Positions 8,912-18,275 of a DNA stretch of 64,000 bases are shown here, piece after piece. Each line of letters begins with the position of its first letter. Position 1 is the stretch's first letter. The DNA is from Paenibacillus_V sp046244365. GTDB taxonomy: Bacteria > Bacillota > Bacilli > Paenibacillales > NBRC-103111. Location: NCBI RefSeq assembly GCF_046244365.1, contig NZ_CP176395.1, forward strand, positions 5,890,001-5,954,000. The letters run 5' to 3'. The position numbers and the translations under genes were made by a program. Below the pieces are notes generated by a model. It had not been told where the DNA came from. It searched no databases and worked only from the letters and a program-made list of their open reading frames with translations.

Positions 8912-10582
8912 TTATTTCATTTGCTTCTGCTTGGCAACGGTATCCCATAGATCTTTAATCGTAAAGCTGGTGTTCTGGCTCTCTTTATACCATTTGATCA
9001 TGAACTCGTCGATTTGTTTGCCGCCCGCTTTGTCCCATGCGCTTGTCACGTCTTTGTAGGCTTGCTCGACGGAATATTTATCGCCGCCTAGCACCGACTT
9101 CAGCCAAATGTTGGTGATATCGCTATTGACGGTATTGAATGACGTTTGCAGGTCCTTCGGCAAAGCCGGCATTTGATCGAGAAGGGTCACGAAACGATAT
9201 TGCTTGCTTGGGTCGAGATACAGGGATTGCGCTTTCTTATACAGCTCGAGCCCCGCCTTTTGCTCGGGAACGTCCGTATTGAACCCATTCTCAATGAGCG
9301 AGCATTTGCCCGTCAGCAATCGGGAGAACGACTGCGCGTAATCCCCGGCCCATGCGACTTCCGCGGTGTTTTTCGCCGGATCGATGACCTTCGGACATGC
9401 GTTCGCATCCTTGTTGTAGTGTACGCCTTCCAAGCCCGAAAGCAATGCCGTACCGGTTGCCGGACGGTTGATGAAATCGATATATTTGATCGCCGCCACG
9501 GGATCCTTGGCACTCGCATTGATGGCGGTCGTCGCTTGAACCGGACTTTGGATATCCGGGATAAACTCGCCGGCCGGACTTTTCGGGAAGGCGATCGGAA
9601 TGACGTCGGCGCCCGGGACGGTTTTTTTCAAGGTTTGCAGATCGGTGACGGTTGCGTCGAACCAACTGCCTACGAATACCGGGTAAATGCCCAGCCTCCC
9701 GTTCAAATAGTCCTGTCTCGCCTTGGCGCCATTCTTGTCGTTGACAAAATCTTTATCGATCAGGCCTTCGTCAAACAAACGCTTTTTGAACTCCGTCGCC
9801 ATCTTCTGGTTCTCGAATGCCCGGCTCGGTTGACCGTTCACGAGTCCATAGGAGTTGATCGGATCCCCGAACAACATGCTGAGCGCAAAATCGGAACGAT
9901 AGCTTAGCGCCATTCCGTACGTGTTCTTCTTTCCGTCACCGTCAGGATCCTGCTCTGTAAATGCCTTGGCCACTTTATACAACTCTTCGGTCGTTTTCGG
10001 AACGTCCAGGTTCAATTTTTTCAGCCAATCGGCACGGACGAAAATGGCATAGCTCGGAAACGCCTCCAGTACCCTTCCGATTTTATACATTTTCCCGTCC
10101 GGACTCGTTACGGCTTTTTTCAAAGCGGGATAATCCTGCAGTATTTTTTTGTATTCCACGCTGTTCTTGGCGATCAGATCGTCCAGCGGCAGAAGCTGCT
10201 TTTGTTCGATAAGCGGATTCACGATATTGCCGTCGAATTCGTTAATGACATCCGGCGCACTGCCGGAAGCAAACAGCACGTTGAATTTCTGCGTCGCATC
10301 GCTACGCGGGATCGGTACGAATTTGGCGTTGACAGGGCCGTTCTCGTTGATCCATTTGGTCCAGCGGTTGTTCTCCGCCGTTCCTTCGGCAGCCGGAATG
10401 TTTCCGCGGTCATAAACGGATACGGTGAGATCGGCTTTTTTCGCCGGAGCCGGTGCGGCAGAATTTGTCGGGGCTGCGGATGCGCCGTTTGTCGAGTCTG
10501 ATTTGGTCGTATTGCTGCATGCCGTAAGAACCAGGCTGGCCGTTAAAGACGCTCCTATTGATGCTGCTAGCCACTTTTTCAT
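8912..10582 (-). CDS. Extracellular sugar-binding lipoprotein of an ABC transporter (LipO-like)
   Basis: The 556-residue product starts with a lipoprotein signal whose lipobox LTAC puts the acylated cysteine at residue 22, followed by a Ser/Thr/Ala-rich linker. The rest fits the family 1 extracellular solute-binding proteins of the large Paenibacillus type. It would hold oligosaccharides at the cell surface and deliver them to the two permeases encoded just upstream. The glycosidase gene begins 67 bp downstream. No ATPase is encoded in the operon, as is usual for CUT1 systems of Bacillales that share an MsmX-type ATPase. Confidence 0.9.
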   Translation of the reverse strand: MKKWLAASIGASLTASLVLTACSNTTKSDSTNGASAAPTNSAAPAPAKKADLTVSVYDRGNIPAAEGTAENNRWTKWINENGPVNAKFVPIPRSDATQKFNVLFASGSAPDVINEFDGNIVNPLIEQKQLLPLDDLIAKNSVEYKKILQDYPALKKAVTSPDGKMYKIGRVLEAFPSYAIFVRADWLKKLNLDVPKTTEELYKVAKAFTEQDPDGDGKKNTYGMALSYRSDFALSMLFGDPINSYGLVNGQPSRAFENQKMATEFKKRLFDEGLIDKDFVNDKNGAKARQDYLNGRLGIYPVFVGSWFDATVTDLQTLKKTVPGADVIPIAFPKSPAGEFIPDIQSPVQATTAINASAKDPVAAIKYIDFINRPATGTALLSGLEGVHYNKDANACPKVIDPAKNTAEVAWAGDYAQSFSRLLTGKCSLIENGFNTDVPEQKAGLELYKKAQSLYLDPSKQYRFVTLLDQMPALPKDLQTSFNTVNSDITNIWLKSVLGGDKYSVEQAYKDVTSAWDKAGGKQIDEFMIKWYKESQNTSFTIKDLWDTVAKQKQMK

Positions 10583-10683
10583 GTTTGTTGTACCCCTTTC
10601 GATTCCCTCATTGTTTTATTCGCACATCATTGCCTTCCATCCTTCATTAGCGGTTCGCATCACCTCCTCCAGGAAGGGGATTC

Positions 10684-11565
10684 CTATCCTTTTACGGATC
10701 CGATCATGACGCCTTTGATAAAATATTTTTGCAAGAACGGGTAGACCAGCAGCATAGGTACGATCAGCACGATGACCCCCGCCGCCTTAACCCCCTCCTC
10801 CACGATGTGACTTTGGTCGTCCGGCTGAACGATCAAGCTTTGCTGAAGCGCGCTTTGACTTTGGATCATGTTCTGCACCAGAACCGTCAAATTGTATTTA
10901 TCCGTGCTGTTGATATAGAGCAGCATGCTCATGAACGTATTCCAGAAGGCTACGCCGTAAAACAATGTCAGCGTGGCGATGACGGGCATCGATACAGGCA
11001 AAATGATTTGCAGCAGCAGCCGGTATTCGCCGCAGCCGTCCATTCGCGCCGCCTCGTCAATCTCCTGAGGAATGCCCTCGAAATAAGTGCGCAGCACAAG
11101 CATATTGTAGGTGCTGACAAGCGCGGGCAGCCAAATCGCCCAATAGGTGTTGATCAAGCCGAGGCTCTTCACGATCAAATACGAAGGAATCAGTCCTCCT
11201 GAAAAAATCATCGTAAAGATCATGGCCAGCGTAAACCATCTGCGCGCATAAAAATAGGGACGGGATAGCGGATAGGCGGCGCAAATGGTCATGACCATGC
11301 AAAGCATAAGGCCGACGACCGTCACTTTGACGCTATTTAGAAACGAATGCACGATCGGCGTTCCTTTGAACAGCAGGTTAAAGGTTTCCATGCTGAGGCC
11401 TACCGGCCACAAATTGACTTTTCCCGTTTCAACCGCGGACGGGTCGCTTATGGAAAGTGCAATCAGGTGCAGGAGCGGGAATAAACTTGAACAAGCGATG
11501 ATCGCCAAAACGATGTAATTGACGGCGTAAAACAGCCTTTCTCCATTGGATGTGCGCATATTCAC
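10684..11565 (-). CDS. Carbohydrate ABC transporter permease (LplC/YtcP-like)
   Basis: The 293-residue membrane protein has six predicted membrane segments and the permease EAA loop, readable as IDEAARMDGCGEYRLLLQIILP, which docks to the ATPase. The C-terminus YPFLQKYFIKGVMIGSVKG is typical of the LplC/YtcP group. It is the second permease of the operon, 27 bp after the LplB-like gene and about 100 bp before the binding lipoprotein. Confidence 0.92.
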   Translation of the reverse strand: MNMRTSNGERLFYAVNYIVLAIIACSSLFPLLHLIALSISDPSAVETGKVNLWPVGLSMETFNLLFKGTPIVHSFLNSVKVTVVGLMLCMVMTICAAYPLSRPYFYARRWFTLAMIFTMIFSGGLIPSYLIVKSLGLINTYWAIWLPALVSTYNMLVLRTYFEGIPQEIDEAARMDGCGEYRLLLQIILPVSMPVIATLTLFYGVAFWNTFMSMLLYINSTDKYNLTVLVQNMIQSQSALQQSLIVQPDDQSHIVEEGVKAAGVIVLIVPMLLVYPFLQKYFIKGVMIGSVKG

Positions 11566-11592
11566 TCTCTCCCGATCAATAATTCTGATAGT

Positions 11593-12507
11593 TCAAAATA
11601 AGCCTTGCCGGAACCGTCTGGCAATCCCGTTCACCGTAACGATGAGGATCAGCGCGACGACGGACTCGAACATGCCCATTGCCGTAGTCAAGCTGAATTG
11701 GGCTCCTTGCAGCCCGACCCGGTAAATATAGGTGCTGATCACGTCGGCAATGTCTTTCACCGCGGGATTCTGCAGCACATACACTTGATCGAATCCGACT
11801 TCCATAATACGACCCATCGAGAGAATCAATATAAGCATGATAGTAGGCATGATGCCCGGAATCGTGATATGAACGATTTGTCTCCATTTGTTCGCGCCGT
11901 CGATATTGGCTGATTCGTATAGGGAAGGATCGATGGTCGACATGGCCGCCATGTAAATAATCGCGCTGAAGCCCATTTCCTTCCATATGCTGGAGCCTAC
12001 AAAAATCGCGATCCATGACTGCATGGTGTATAGAAACGGAAACGGCTCTCCCTTCAGCCCGGTAATCCAGTGATTGAGCCAGCTCCCTTCGATACCGAAA
12101 ATACTGACGACAATGCCGCCAACGATAATCCATGAATAAAAATGGGGCAGATAAACGAGCGTCTGCACGGTTTTCTTAAACCACATCTTTCTCGCCTCGT
12201 TCAATAGAATGGCCAGTGCGATAGGAAACGGAAAACCGACAAATATTTGCAGTGCGCTCAAAATCAAAGTGTTGCGGATGATCTTAAGCGAATTCGGCGA
12301 ATGGAACAGCTTATAGAAATTATCGAATCCCACCCACTTGCTGTGCAGTACGCCGTCAAACAGATTGTAATCTTTAAAAGCGATAATGAGCCCCCCCATA
12401 GGCGCATATCTGAAAATAAGATAAAACGCTACGACTGGGGCAAACATGATAAGCAGCGGAATGTTTTGACGGAAACGCTTCCTATCGAACTTTCGGGTTA
12501 GTTGCAT
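11593..12507 (-). CDS. Carbohydrate ABC transporter permease (LplB-like)
   Basis: First gene of the transporter operon. The product has a cytoplasmic basic N-terminus, FYLIFRYAPMGGLIIAFKDYNLFDG and the EAA loop LYESANIDGANKWRQIVHITIPG, hallmarks of LplB-type permeases. The ATG at 12507 is preferred because AGAGGAAG lies about 7 bases upstream; a longer frame reaches 12573 but starts with residues unlike the family. That gives 304 residues. It works with the LplC-like permease and the lipoprotein downstream. Confidence 0.9.
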   Translation of the reverse strand: MQLTRKFDRKRFRQNIPLLIMFAPVVAFYLIFRYAPMGGLIIAFKDYNLFDGVLHSKWVGFDNFYKLFHSPNSLKIIRNTLILSALQIFVGFPFPIALAILLNEARKMWFKKTVQTLVYLPHFYSWIIVGGIVVSIFGIEGSWLNHWITGLKGEPFPFLYTMQSWIAIFVGSSIWKEMGFSAIIYMAAMSTIDPSLYESANIDGANKWRQIVHITIPGIMPTIMLILILSMGRIMEVGFDQVYVLQNPAVKDIADVISTYIYRVGLQGAQFSLTTAMGMFESVVALILIVTVNGIARRFRQGLF

Positions 12508-12702
12508 GCCTCGGCTTCCTCTCTCTGTCGTTTTTCTGTCCCTTACTGTACACCGGGCGGCCCATCCGGACAATCGATCGTTTTCGCCGGATCAACAAAA
12601 TTTACGAGCCAAGGATAAACAGCTTCGCCGTCTTATTAGATGGCGCGTTTACCGGGAAGTCGAACAATCAGCAGAGGATATACTTTCTGAGACTTATAGA
12701 AA

Positions 12703-12744
12703 AGAACCGCCATTCACCGGATTAACCGGGCAAATGACGGTTCT
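12703..12744 (-). terminator. Terminator-like hairpin in the gap between the AraC gene and the transporter operon
   Basis: AGAACCG and CGGTTCT pair across a 28-base loop that itself contains CCGG complementarity; on the minus strand the stem is followed by TTTTC. It lies about 30 bases past the stop of the AraC-type gene... seen on the minus strand it actually precedes that stop, between the operon's first gene and the regulator's 3' end at 12778, so it may end the regulator transcript. The rest of the 12508-12777 gap must hold the operon promoter, which I could not pinpoint. Confidence 0.5.
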
Positions 12745-12777
12745 ATATGCGTCAGAGATCGCAGCGATCAACAATAT

Positions 12778-15054
12778 TTACAGATCAACGGATTTCCCGG
12801 ACACGAAGCGCGAGCGAGCATCCTTCCGGTAGTCCCCGGGCGTTTGGCCGGCCAGCTTTTTGAACGATCGAATAAACGTATTCGGATGCAGGTAGCCAAC
12901 CTGGATCGTAATCTCCTGAATCGTACAGTCCGTTTCAAGCAAAAGTTCCTTCGCCCGTTCGATGCGGATGCGGGACAAATAGTCGATGAAATTTTCACCG
13001 ATTTCTTCTTTAAACAGACGGCTGATGTTTTTCATTTGGAAGTCAAAGGCATCACTCAGATGAAGCAATGACAAATCCGGATTCGGGTAATGCTCCTCCA
13101 AATATACTTTCATTTGGCGTATAAGCGCGTAATTGCTTTTCGTTTCACGAAGCGCATCCATCTCATTCGCGAACTCCGTCAATATGCCGCGAAGCTCCTG
13201 CTGCAACTCATCCAGCGAATCCCAATTCGCCGTCGCTTTGCGGAGCTTTTCGACAGCACCGCTTGTCCAAAGCTCCTGCACATCCGCAGGGAGTTCCATA
13301 ATCTCTTTATCCAGGAAAAAAATCATGTAGCTGATCAGGTTCGCCAATTCTTCCCGCATATAGATTCCCGTGCGAATTTCCGCAAACAGCTTCTCAAAAT
13401 GTTCGAGCCTGTTGCCTTTCCCGGTCCGGAGCGAATAGGCTTCGGCGCGAATGTAATGAATAAGGTCCAGCGACTGCTGCTTCCCGACAGGCGGAATTTG
13501 CCAATAACCGATAACGTTCTCCTGACCGAGCGACGGTTTATATTGGATAGCCTTCAAAGCTTCCGCGCAAACGTCATGCACAAGCTCAATCCGGTCGGCA
13601 CTCGAGCCTATCCCTACCGTAATGCCAAAATCGAGATAAACGGCAACCCATTCGTCTAGCTTCTCCGACAAATCGCGCACGATCGATTCCGGCTTTTCTT
13701 CTCTCGAAACGGCGGTGATTTGATACAGCACGGTCAATTGATCGTTCGCCGTCCATTCCGACCAGATCGCGACATTCCCCGTTTCGGCGATTTCCTTCAC
13801 AACACTGGATAAAATGAACTTTAGCAAACTTTGATCGTGGGGCGAATAAGTATCGGTGAACTTGCCGTATTTGTTGATTTCGATGACCGCCACACACAAA
13901 GCCGTAAACTCGTGAGGCATGCCGAGACTGACCATCTCCTGCTTCCATTTCTCCGGAGTAAGCGGCCGATTCCCTTCGATCCATTCGAAAAAGAAATGTC
14001 TCCTACGGTAAACCAAGTCCTCTTCATGCCGTTTATGAAACGTATGGAACTGCTCGATCATATGGTCCAGCGCGGTATCGATGAACTTATAGTCATCCTG
14101 GACGCCTCTTCGAAAAAGTTCAACGCTCTTCTGTTGGGAGAACGTCTGAATTCGCTGGATGATCGATTGAATCGACTTGTATTTGGTCTTGGATACCACT
14201 ACAACCCATAAGGCTCCGCATAGAAAGAATACAATGCAAACGGCAAGCCAATAATTCGACAATGCCGAAATGAACCGGAACATATTGCCGTCCGCGATTC
14301 CGCTAGAAATCGTCCATCCGGAATAGTCCGACCGCATATTCGTAAGGACGGACCCGCTATCGCCCGAGTCGTGATAAATCGGTGAGCCGCTGCGGTCGTC
14401 GATACGGATTTGATTGGATTTCGCCGTCGTCAATGTCTGCACGAACCCGCTTAGAGTCTGTAGTTTAACGTTAACAATGATAACTCCGTCATTGCCGGAA
14501 TTGAGCGGTACGTTTCGTGCCAGCGAGATGTACTCCGTCAGCTCGCTCTGTTCGGTATAGCCCTTACGGACATTCGACCAGGAACGATTCAAAACGGGCT
14601 CTTTTAACGCGTCTGCAATGGCTTGCTTATCGATAAAAGCATCCAGCGCGGATACCGAATAAGGCGTCTGCACGGTTCCGTCCGATAAACGGTACATATA
14701 GATGGAATCAATGAGCGGCATTGTAGCCATCAGATTTTTCACCCTGACCGATGACAAATAGCCCGAATAATAACGATCATTGCGAAGGCTCGGGTTAAAG
14801 AAGGCGAGCAGCGTCTCGTCGGCTGCGATCTCGTTCGTGATCGTATTGTCGATCAGTTTCAGTTGATTATCGACGGATTGAAGCACTTGCTTCGTAAAAA
14901 TGGCATTCGATTCGACCGCATTTTTGCGCGACAATTCGCTGAACGCCATTAGCAAGGCAAACATGAGGAGGGGAACGATGAAGAGAAAAATAGAGACATA
15001 AGAAAGCATCAGACGGCGCAACCATATTTTGTTATTGGCGATTTTCTCTTTCAT
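12778..15054 (-). CDS. Membrane-bound AraC-family regulator with extracellular sensor domain
   Basis: The 758-residue protein has a membrane segment at about residues 16-38, an extracellular Cache-like sensor region to about residue 270, a second membrane segment (NYWLAVCIVFFLCGALWVVV), a long cytoplasmic linker, and two AraC helix-turn-helix motifs in the last 100 residues (NISRLFKEEIGENFIDYLSRIRIERAKELL and VGYLHPNTFIRSFKKLAGQTPGDYR). Such one-component regulators in Paenibacillus sit beside sugar transporters and switch them on. The ATG at 15054 is preferred because GAGGAGAG lies 7 bases upstream. It is upstream of, and transcribed with the same polarity as, the transporter and glycosidase genes, which it probably controls. 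Confidence 0.88.
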   Translation of the reverse strand: MKEKIANNKIWLRRLMLSYVSIFLFIVPLLMFALLMAFSELSRKNAVESNAIFTKQVLQSVDNQLKLIDNTITNEIAADETLLAFFNPSLRNDRYYSGYLSSVRVKNLMATMPLIDSIYMYRLSDGTVQTPYSVSALDAFIDKQAIADALKEPVLNRSWSNVRKGYTEQSELTEYISLARNVPLNSGNDGVIIVNVKLQTLSGFVQTLTTAKSNQIRIDDRSGSPIYHDSGDSGSVLTNMRSDYSGWTISSGIADGNMFRFISALSNYWLAVCIVFFLCGALWVVVVSKTKYKSIQSIIQRIQTFSQQKSVELFRRGVQDDYKFIDTALDHMIEQFHTFHKRHEEDLVYRRRHFFFEWIEGNRPLTPEKWKQEMVSLGMPHEFTALCVAVIEINKYGKFTDTYSPHDQSLLKFILSSVVKEIAETGNVAIWSEWTANDQLTVLYQITAVSREEKPESIVRDLSEKLDEWVAVYLDFGITVGIGSSADRIELVHDVCAEALKAIQYKPSLGQENVIGYWQIPPVGKQQSLDLIHYIRAEAYSLRTGKGNRLEHFEKLFAEIRTGIYMREELANLISYMIFFLDKEIMELPADVQELWTSGAVEKLRKATANWDSLDELQQELRGILTEFANEMDALRETKSNYALIRQMKVYLEEHYPNPDLSLLHLSDAFDFQMKNISRLFKEEIGENFIDYLSRIRIERAKELLLETDCTIQEITIQVGYLHPNTFIRSFKKLAGQTPGDYRKDARSRFVSGKSVDL

Positions 15055-15165
15055 GGTGACTCTCCTCATTAATACGGACCGTTTTTAATACAGCCATTAT
15101 ACATGAAATAGGGCATGCGGTGTGCAGTCATTATCCTTTATATGCGCCAACCATCGTGCTTTAAC

Positions 15166-15211
15166 GAAAAGGGCTGCCCCTTGGTCACTCTCGCGACTTT
15201 TGGAACAGCCT
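15166..15211 (-). terminator. Terminator of the TPR gene, copy 1 of a dispersed hairpin
   Basis: On the minus strand GGCTGTTCC pairs with GGGGCAGCC across a roughly 20-base loop and is followed by CTTTTC. The stem and parts of the loop recur at 47909-47957, so the two belong to a dispersed terminator-like family. Confidence 0.7.
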
Positions 15212-15220
15212 CATCATTGA

Positions 15221-16060
15221 CTAGCGCTCGCAGGGTACATGTCCATCCTCTACCTGACCTAACTCTCTTGCTAGTAACTCTATATCTTCTTTGATCAAAG
15301 GCGTAATGAGCGCAAGTTCTTTCTCCAGCGCCTTTTCAATCTGCTCCCTCGCCTCTTGCTTTCGGCCGAGTTTTTGAAGCGTTCGTGCATAATAATAATA
15401 GGACTCCGCATGCTTCGGTGCTTTTGCCATCAGCTTCGTGTACATCTCATCCGCCTCGTCCAGCCGACCGAGCAAATAATAGTTTTGCGCCAAATTATCC
15501 ATGATGGTCAGATCGTTGTCATTAAATGCATAGGCTTCGAGGTTATACGCAAGAGCTTCTTCCAATTCGCCGCGCAAAATTTGGAAATAACCAAAATTCC
15601 CATAAACCAACGTGCTCTTAACCTCCTGCGATACTTTCTCTAGGCTGAAGTATGCCTCATCACGCTTGTTCTGTAACCAGTACACAGTCGCTAAATTAAT
15701 CTTTGCCTGCATGATCATATCTCTGGCTTTCGATTTGTGAAGGACCTCGTCGAACATGTTCTCGGCCTTACTAAGGTCCCCTATTTTCATCAACAAATAG
15801 CCATAACCTATCTGATGATTCGGCTGAATGGATTTCGTCCGATAGGCCTTTTCCATCAAAAGCAGGGCTTTATCGCGATCCCCTCTCATATAGGCCAGAT
15901 TCCCCCTTTGCGCATACAGGGTAGAACGATTGGTATAAACAAAGTAACCTACTATCAACACCATCATGGCTACCCCTATCATCCGGTTATAAGTAAATGA
16001 AATCACAATAACCGCTAGCACAACGACGATTTTGAGCACACTTTTTAAAATTGGCGGCAT
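15221..16060 (-). CDS. Membrane-anchored tetratricopeptide repeat protein
   Basis: The 279-residue product begins with two hydrophobic segments (residues about 8-40) followed by at least four TPR-like helical hairpins, for example AYMRGDRDKALLLMEKAYRTKS, GDLSKAENMFDEVLHKSK and GRLDEADEMYTKLMAKAPKHAESYYYYARTLQKLGRKQEAREQIEKAL. TPR arrays mediate protein contacts; the partner is unknown. The ATG at 16060 has AGGGAGAG 8 bases upstream; a GTG at 16084 is possible. It stands alone, between a terminator and a metallopeptidase gene. Confidence 0.85.
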   Translation of the reverse strand: MPPILKSVLKIVVVLAVIVISFTYNRMIGVAMMVLIVGYFVYTNRSTLYAQRGNLAYMRGDRDKALLLMEKAYRTKSIQPNHQIGYGYLLMKIGDLSKAENMFDEVLHKSKARDMIMQAKINLATVYWLQNKRDEAYFSLEKVSQEVKSTLVYGNFGYFQILRGELEEALAYNLEAYAFNDNDLTIMDNLAQNYYLLGRLDEADEMYTKLMAKAPKHAESYYYYARTLQKLGRKQEAREQIEKALEKELALITPLIKEDIELLARELGQVEDGHVPCER

Positions 16061-16140
16061 GAATACAACTCTCCCTTTCAACACTATTAAGCTAAAATCA
16101 TTGTATCAAATTCCTGTCGGCCATACTTGAAGCCGTCGTT

Positions 16141-16803
16141 TTAAAGCGTCATCGCATGCCCGTGCCGTGCCAAATACGCTTCCTTTTCCTTATAATCCGG
16201 CATTATGCTGCCTACCCGCCGCCAAAATGATCGATCATGATTCATATGCAGGAGATGACAGAGTTCATGGATGATGACATAATCAATAACTTCAACAGGC
16301 GCCATCGCTAAGCGATAATTAAACGTTATTTTTTTATTCGAGCTGCAGCTCCCCCACTTGTTGACGGACTCGTCGATTTCCACGGTTTTGGGTTTTACTT
16401 TCAGCTCGGTTTGATAGATTTTTATGCGTTCTCCTATCACCTTCTTGCAGCTTGAGAAATAGAACTTTTTTAGATTGATTTTCAGCTGCTCTTCCGTTAA
16501 CCCGTTCGTCTCGATGAGCTCATGTAGATGATAATATCTCCCTAGGTGCAGGAACTTTCCGTTGTCATGATATTCCCTTGTCTTAGGGGTTTCTCGAGCT
16601 TTCGCGATGGCTTGCAATTTCTCTAAAATTACGGCCCCGTGCCGGGTCACAGCGCTCATAATGATATCCTCACTTGTATCGTTAGGAGCTTTGACGGTTA
16701 TGAAACCCGCTGAATCAATATGAATCGACAGCTTTTGCCTTCTTCCGTATTGAACGTCAAATTCAATAATTTGGTGATCGAATGCGATTTTCATAGTTAT
16801 CAT
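16141..16803 (-). CDS. YgjP-like (DUF45) zinc metallopeptidase
   Basis: The 220-residue protein carries the zinc-binding motif HELCHLLHMNHDRSFWRRV near its C-terminus and the family segment VNKWGSCSSNKKITFNYRLAMAP before it, as in the YgjP/DUF45 metal-dependent hydrolases. These are SprT-like cytoplasmic proteins of poorly known role. Neither candidate start (ATG at 16803 or 16794) has a good ribosome binding site, so the N-terminus is uncertain. It is not obviously linked to its neighbours. Confidence 0.88.
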   Translation of the reverse strand: MITMKIAFDHQIIEFDVQYGRRQKLSIHIDSAGFITVKAPNDTSEDIIMSAVTRHGAVILEKLQAIAKARETPKTREYHDNGKFLHLGRYYHLHELIETNGLTEEQLKINLKKFYFSSCKKVIGERIKIYQTELKVKPKTVEIDESVNKWGSCSSNKKITFNYRLAMAPVEVIDYVIIHELCHLLHMNHDRSFWRRVGSIMPDYKEKEAYLARHGHAMTL

Positions 16804-17027
16804 CGTTTCATGGTTATTTTTAATCGAAAAAGGGAATGAGTCAGGGACTAGGATCGCTCCTTAAATTCCCGCTCTTTCCCTCCCATTGTATCATATCTTC
16901 GAAACACTCATTCCCTCTTAGGAGACTCCCCCAGAAAGGCGACATTCTGTTCGTTCCCCAAGGTATCGTTCGTTCAGCTTCCACCTTCTCTAATAGTACA
17001 TCTCAGATGACCCTCGGTGAAAAATAA

Positions 17028-17065
17028 AAGACCGGAACCACTGCTGTTGAGGCGGTTTCGGTCTT
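17028..17065. terminator. Hairpin terminator in a gene-free stretch
   Basis: AAGACCGGAACC pairs with GGTTTCGGTCTT. It lies between the YgjP gene and the sigK fragment. The rest of 16804-17181 shows no gene. Confidence 0.65.
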
Positions 17066-17181
17066 GTTTAGAGCTGTGGATTCGTTAACCGATCCAGTCA
17101 ATGATACATTTTCTCAGACTATCCGCGGCGTTACAATCGATGAAAGAGCATTAGTGACAAAAGCTACGATACTTTGTCCTT

Positions 17182-17734
17182 ATCACTTTAGCTGCATGTT
17201 TTTCAACGATTCCTTTTGATTTTACCGCTTCACCTTATAGAACTCATGATACAGCTTCATCAGCGCCCGCTTCTCGATGCGCGATACATACGAGCGGCTG
17301 ATGCCGAGCTCCTTGGCGATTTCCCGCTGGGTGCGTTCTTCTCCCCCGTGATCCAGTCCGAACCGCCCCCGTATGACCTCCTGCTCCCGGTCATCCAAAA
17401 TGTCCAGATGCGCGTAAATTTTGCTTTTCTCGATCTTCAGCTGCACCTTTTCCGCCACGTCGTCCGCTTCCGTGCCTAGAATATCGATAAGGGTAATTTC
17501 GTTCCCTTCCTTGTCAGTTCCAATCGGATCGTGAAGCGACACATCTTTACGCGATTTTTTGAGCGAACGAAGGTGCATAAGTATTTCGTTTTCTATACAG
17601 CGAGCCGCGAATGTAGCCAATTTCGTCCCTTTGTCCGGAGAAAACGATTCGATCGCTTTAATCAGCCCGATCGTGCCGATCGAGATCAAATCCTCCAGGT
17701 CCTCCCCGGTATTGTCGAATTTCTTGACGATGTG
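17182..17734 (-). pseudogene. 5'-truncated duplicate of sigK with remnant of its downstream small gene
   Basis: Positions 17222-17734 align without gaps to 36018-36530, the last 170 codons of the intact sigK. By eye there are about 19 differences in 513 bp, all silent except in the last codon (Arg for Lys). The match stops sharply after 17734. Upstream, the frame runs back to a TAG with no ATG, GTG or TTG before it, so there is no normal start: regions 1.1-1.2 and the pro-sequence are missing. Just past the stop, 17182-17221 resembles part of the small gene that follows the intact sigK (residues VEKHAAKV), now joined to the sigK end by a deletion. It is therefore a broken duplicate, probably not translated. 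A SpoIIIC-like half gene of a split sigK was considered, but the intact copy makes it unnecessary. Confidence 0.9.
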
Positions 17735-17885
17735 AACACAAAGTAAGGTAAATGTTTTGCTACCTTGATGGGCAACCTTGATGAATCCCTACCTGCAGCC
17801 TCGTTTGTGTCACTTAACCCATAAGTTTGCCGCTTTGGCAAGCTTATGCTTCCATATTACCGCGGCAAACTTATGCTTCCAAAAT

Positions 17886-17912
17886 AAAAAAGCCCTTGAA
17901 TACCAAGGACTT
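17886..17912 (-). terminator. Terminator after the SMI1/KNR4-like remnant
   Basis: On the minus strand AAGTCCTTGG, TATT, CAAGGGCTT form a stem followed by TTTTTT. Just to the left, 17824-17876 holds two copies of a (GGC)AA(A/G)CTTATGCTTCCA(A/T)A motif. Confidence 0.75.
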
Positions 17913-17980
17913 CGCACAAATGCCCATACCCGTTTTCTTAACCATGCTTTTGAACTAAAGTTCTCCGTTAGCTAAATCAT

Positions 17981-18268
17981 TCATTGTGTTATCAATCTAC
18001 TTAGTTCTTGCTTAGCAACTTCTTCAACCCAAGCAACAAGTTGGACAATCATTAATTCTGTATATTGTATATTCTGGATAACCATCAAGGGGTGTAATGT
18101 GCTCAAAACAATGGTCATGAGCAAGCATTATTATTGATGAGTTATTCTTATGGTATAGTGTCATATTGCCGTTAGCCTCAAAGGCGAAGGCTATGTAGTC
18201 GTTAGGATTGATATAGCTTTCGAACTCTTCATCATTACTTACATCTGCGACGTACGGCGGTTTTTTTT
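17981..18268 (-). pseudogene. Remnant of a SMI1/KNR4 (SUKH)-like protein, frameshifted
   Basis: On the minus strand a frame lacking a start reads PPYVADVSNDEEFESYINPNDYI, continuing AFAFEANGNMTLYHKNNSSIIMLAHDH and then PEYTIYRIND. After a one-base shift near 18045 it goes on in another frame as LVAWVEEVAKQELSRLITQ and stops. The order and spacing match the C-terminal half of SMI1/KNR4 superfamily proteins, many of which are immunity proteins to contact-dependent or polymorphic toxins. The N-terminal half is absent and the frame is broken, so it is a pseudogene. The identification is from pattern memory, not a search. Confidence 0.6.
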
Positions 18269-18275
18269 ATTTTAT

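Noticed and set aside
17222..17734. SpoIIIC-like half of a split sigK awaiting skin excision
   Set aside because: An intact, uninterrupted sigK exists at 36018-36719, no spoIVCA-type recombinase is present, and the matching N-terminal half is not separate.
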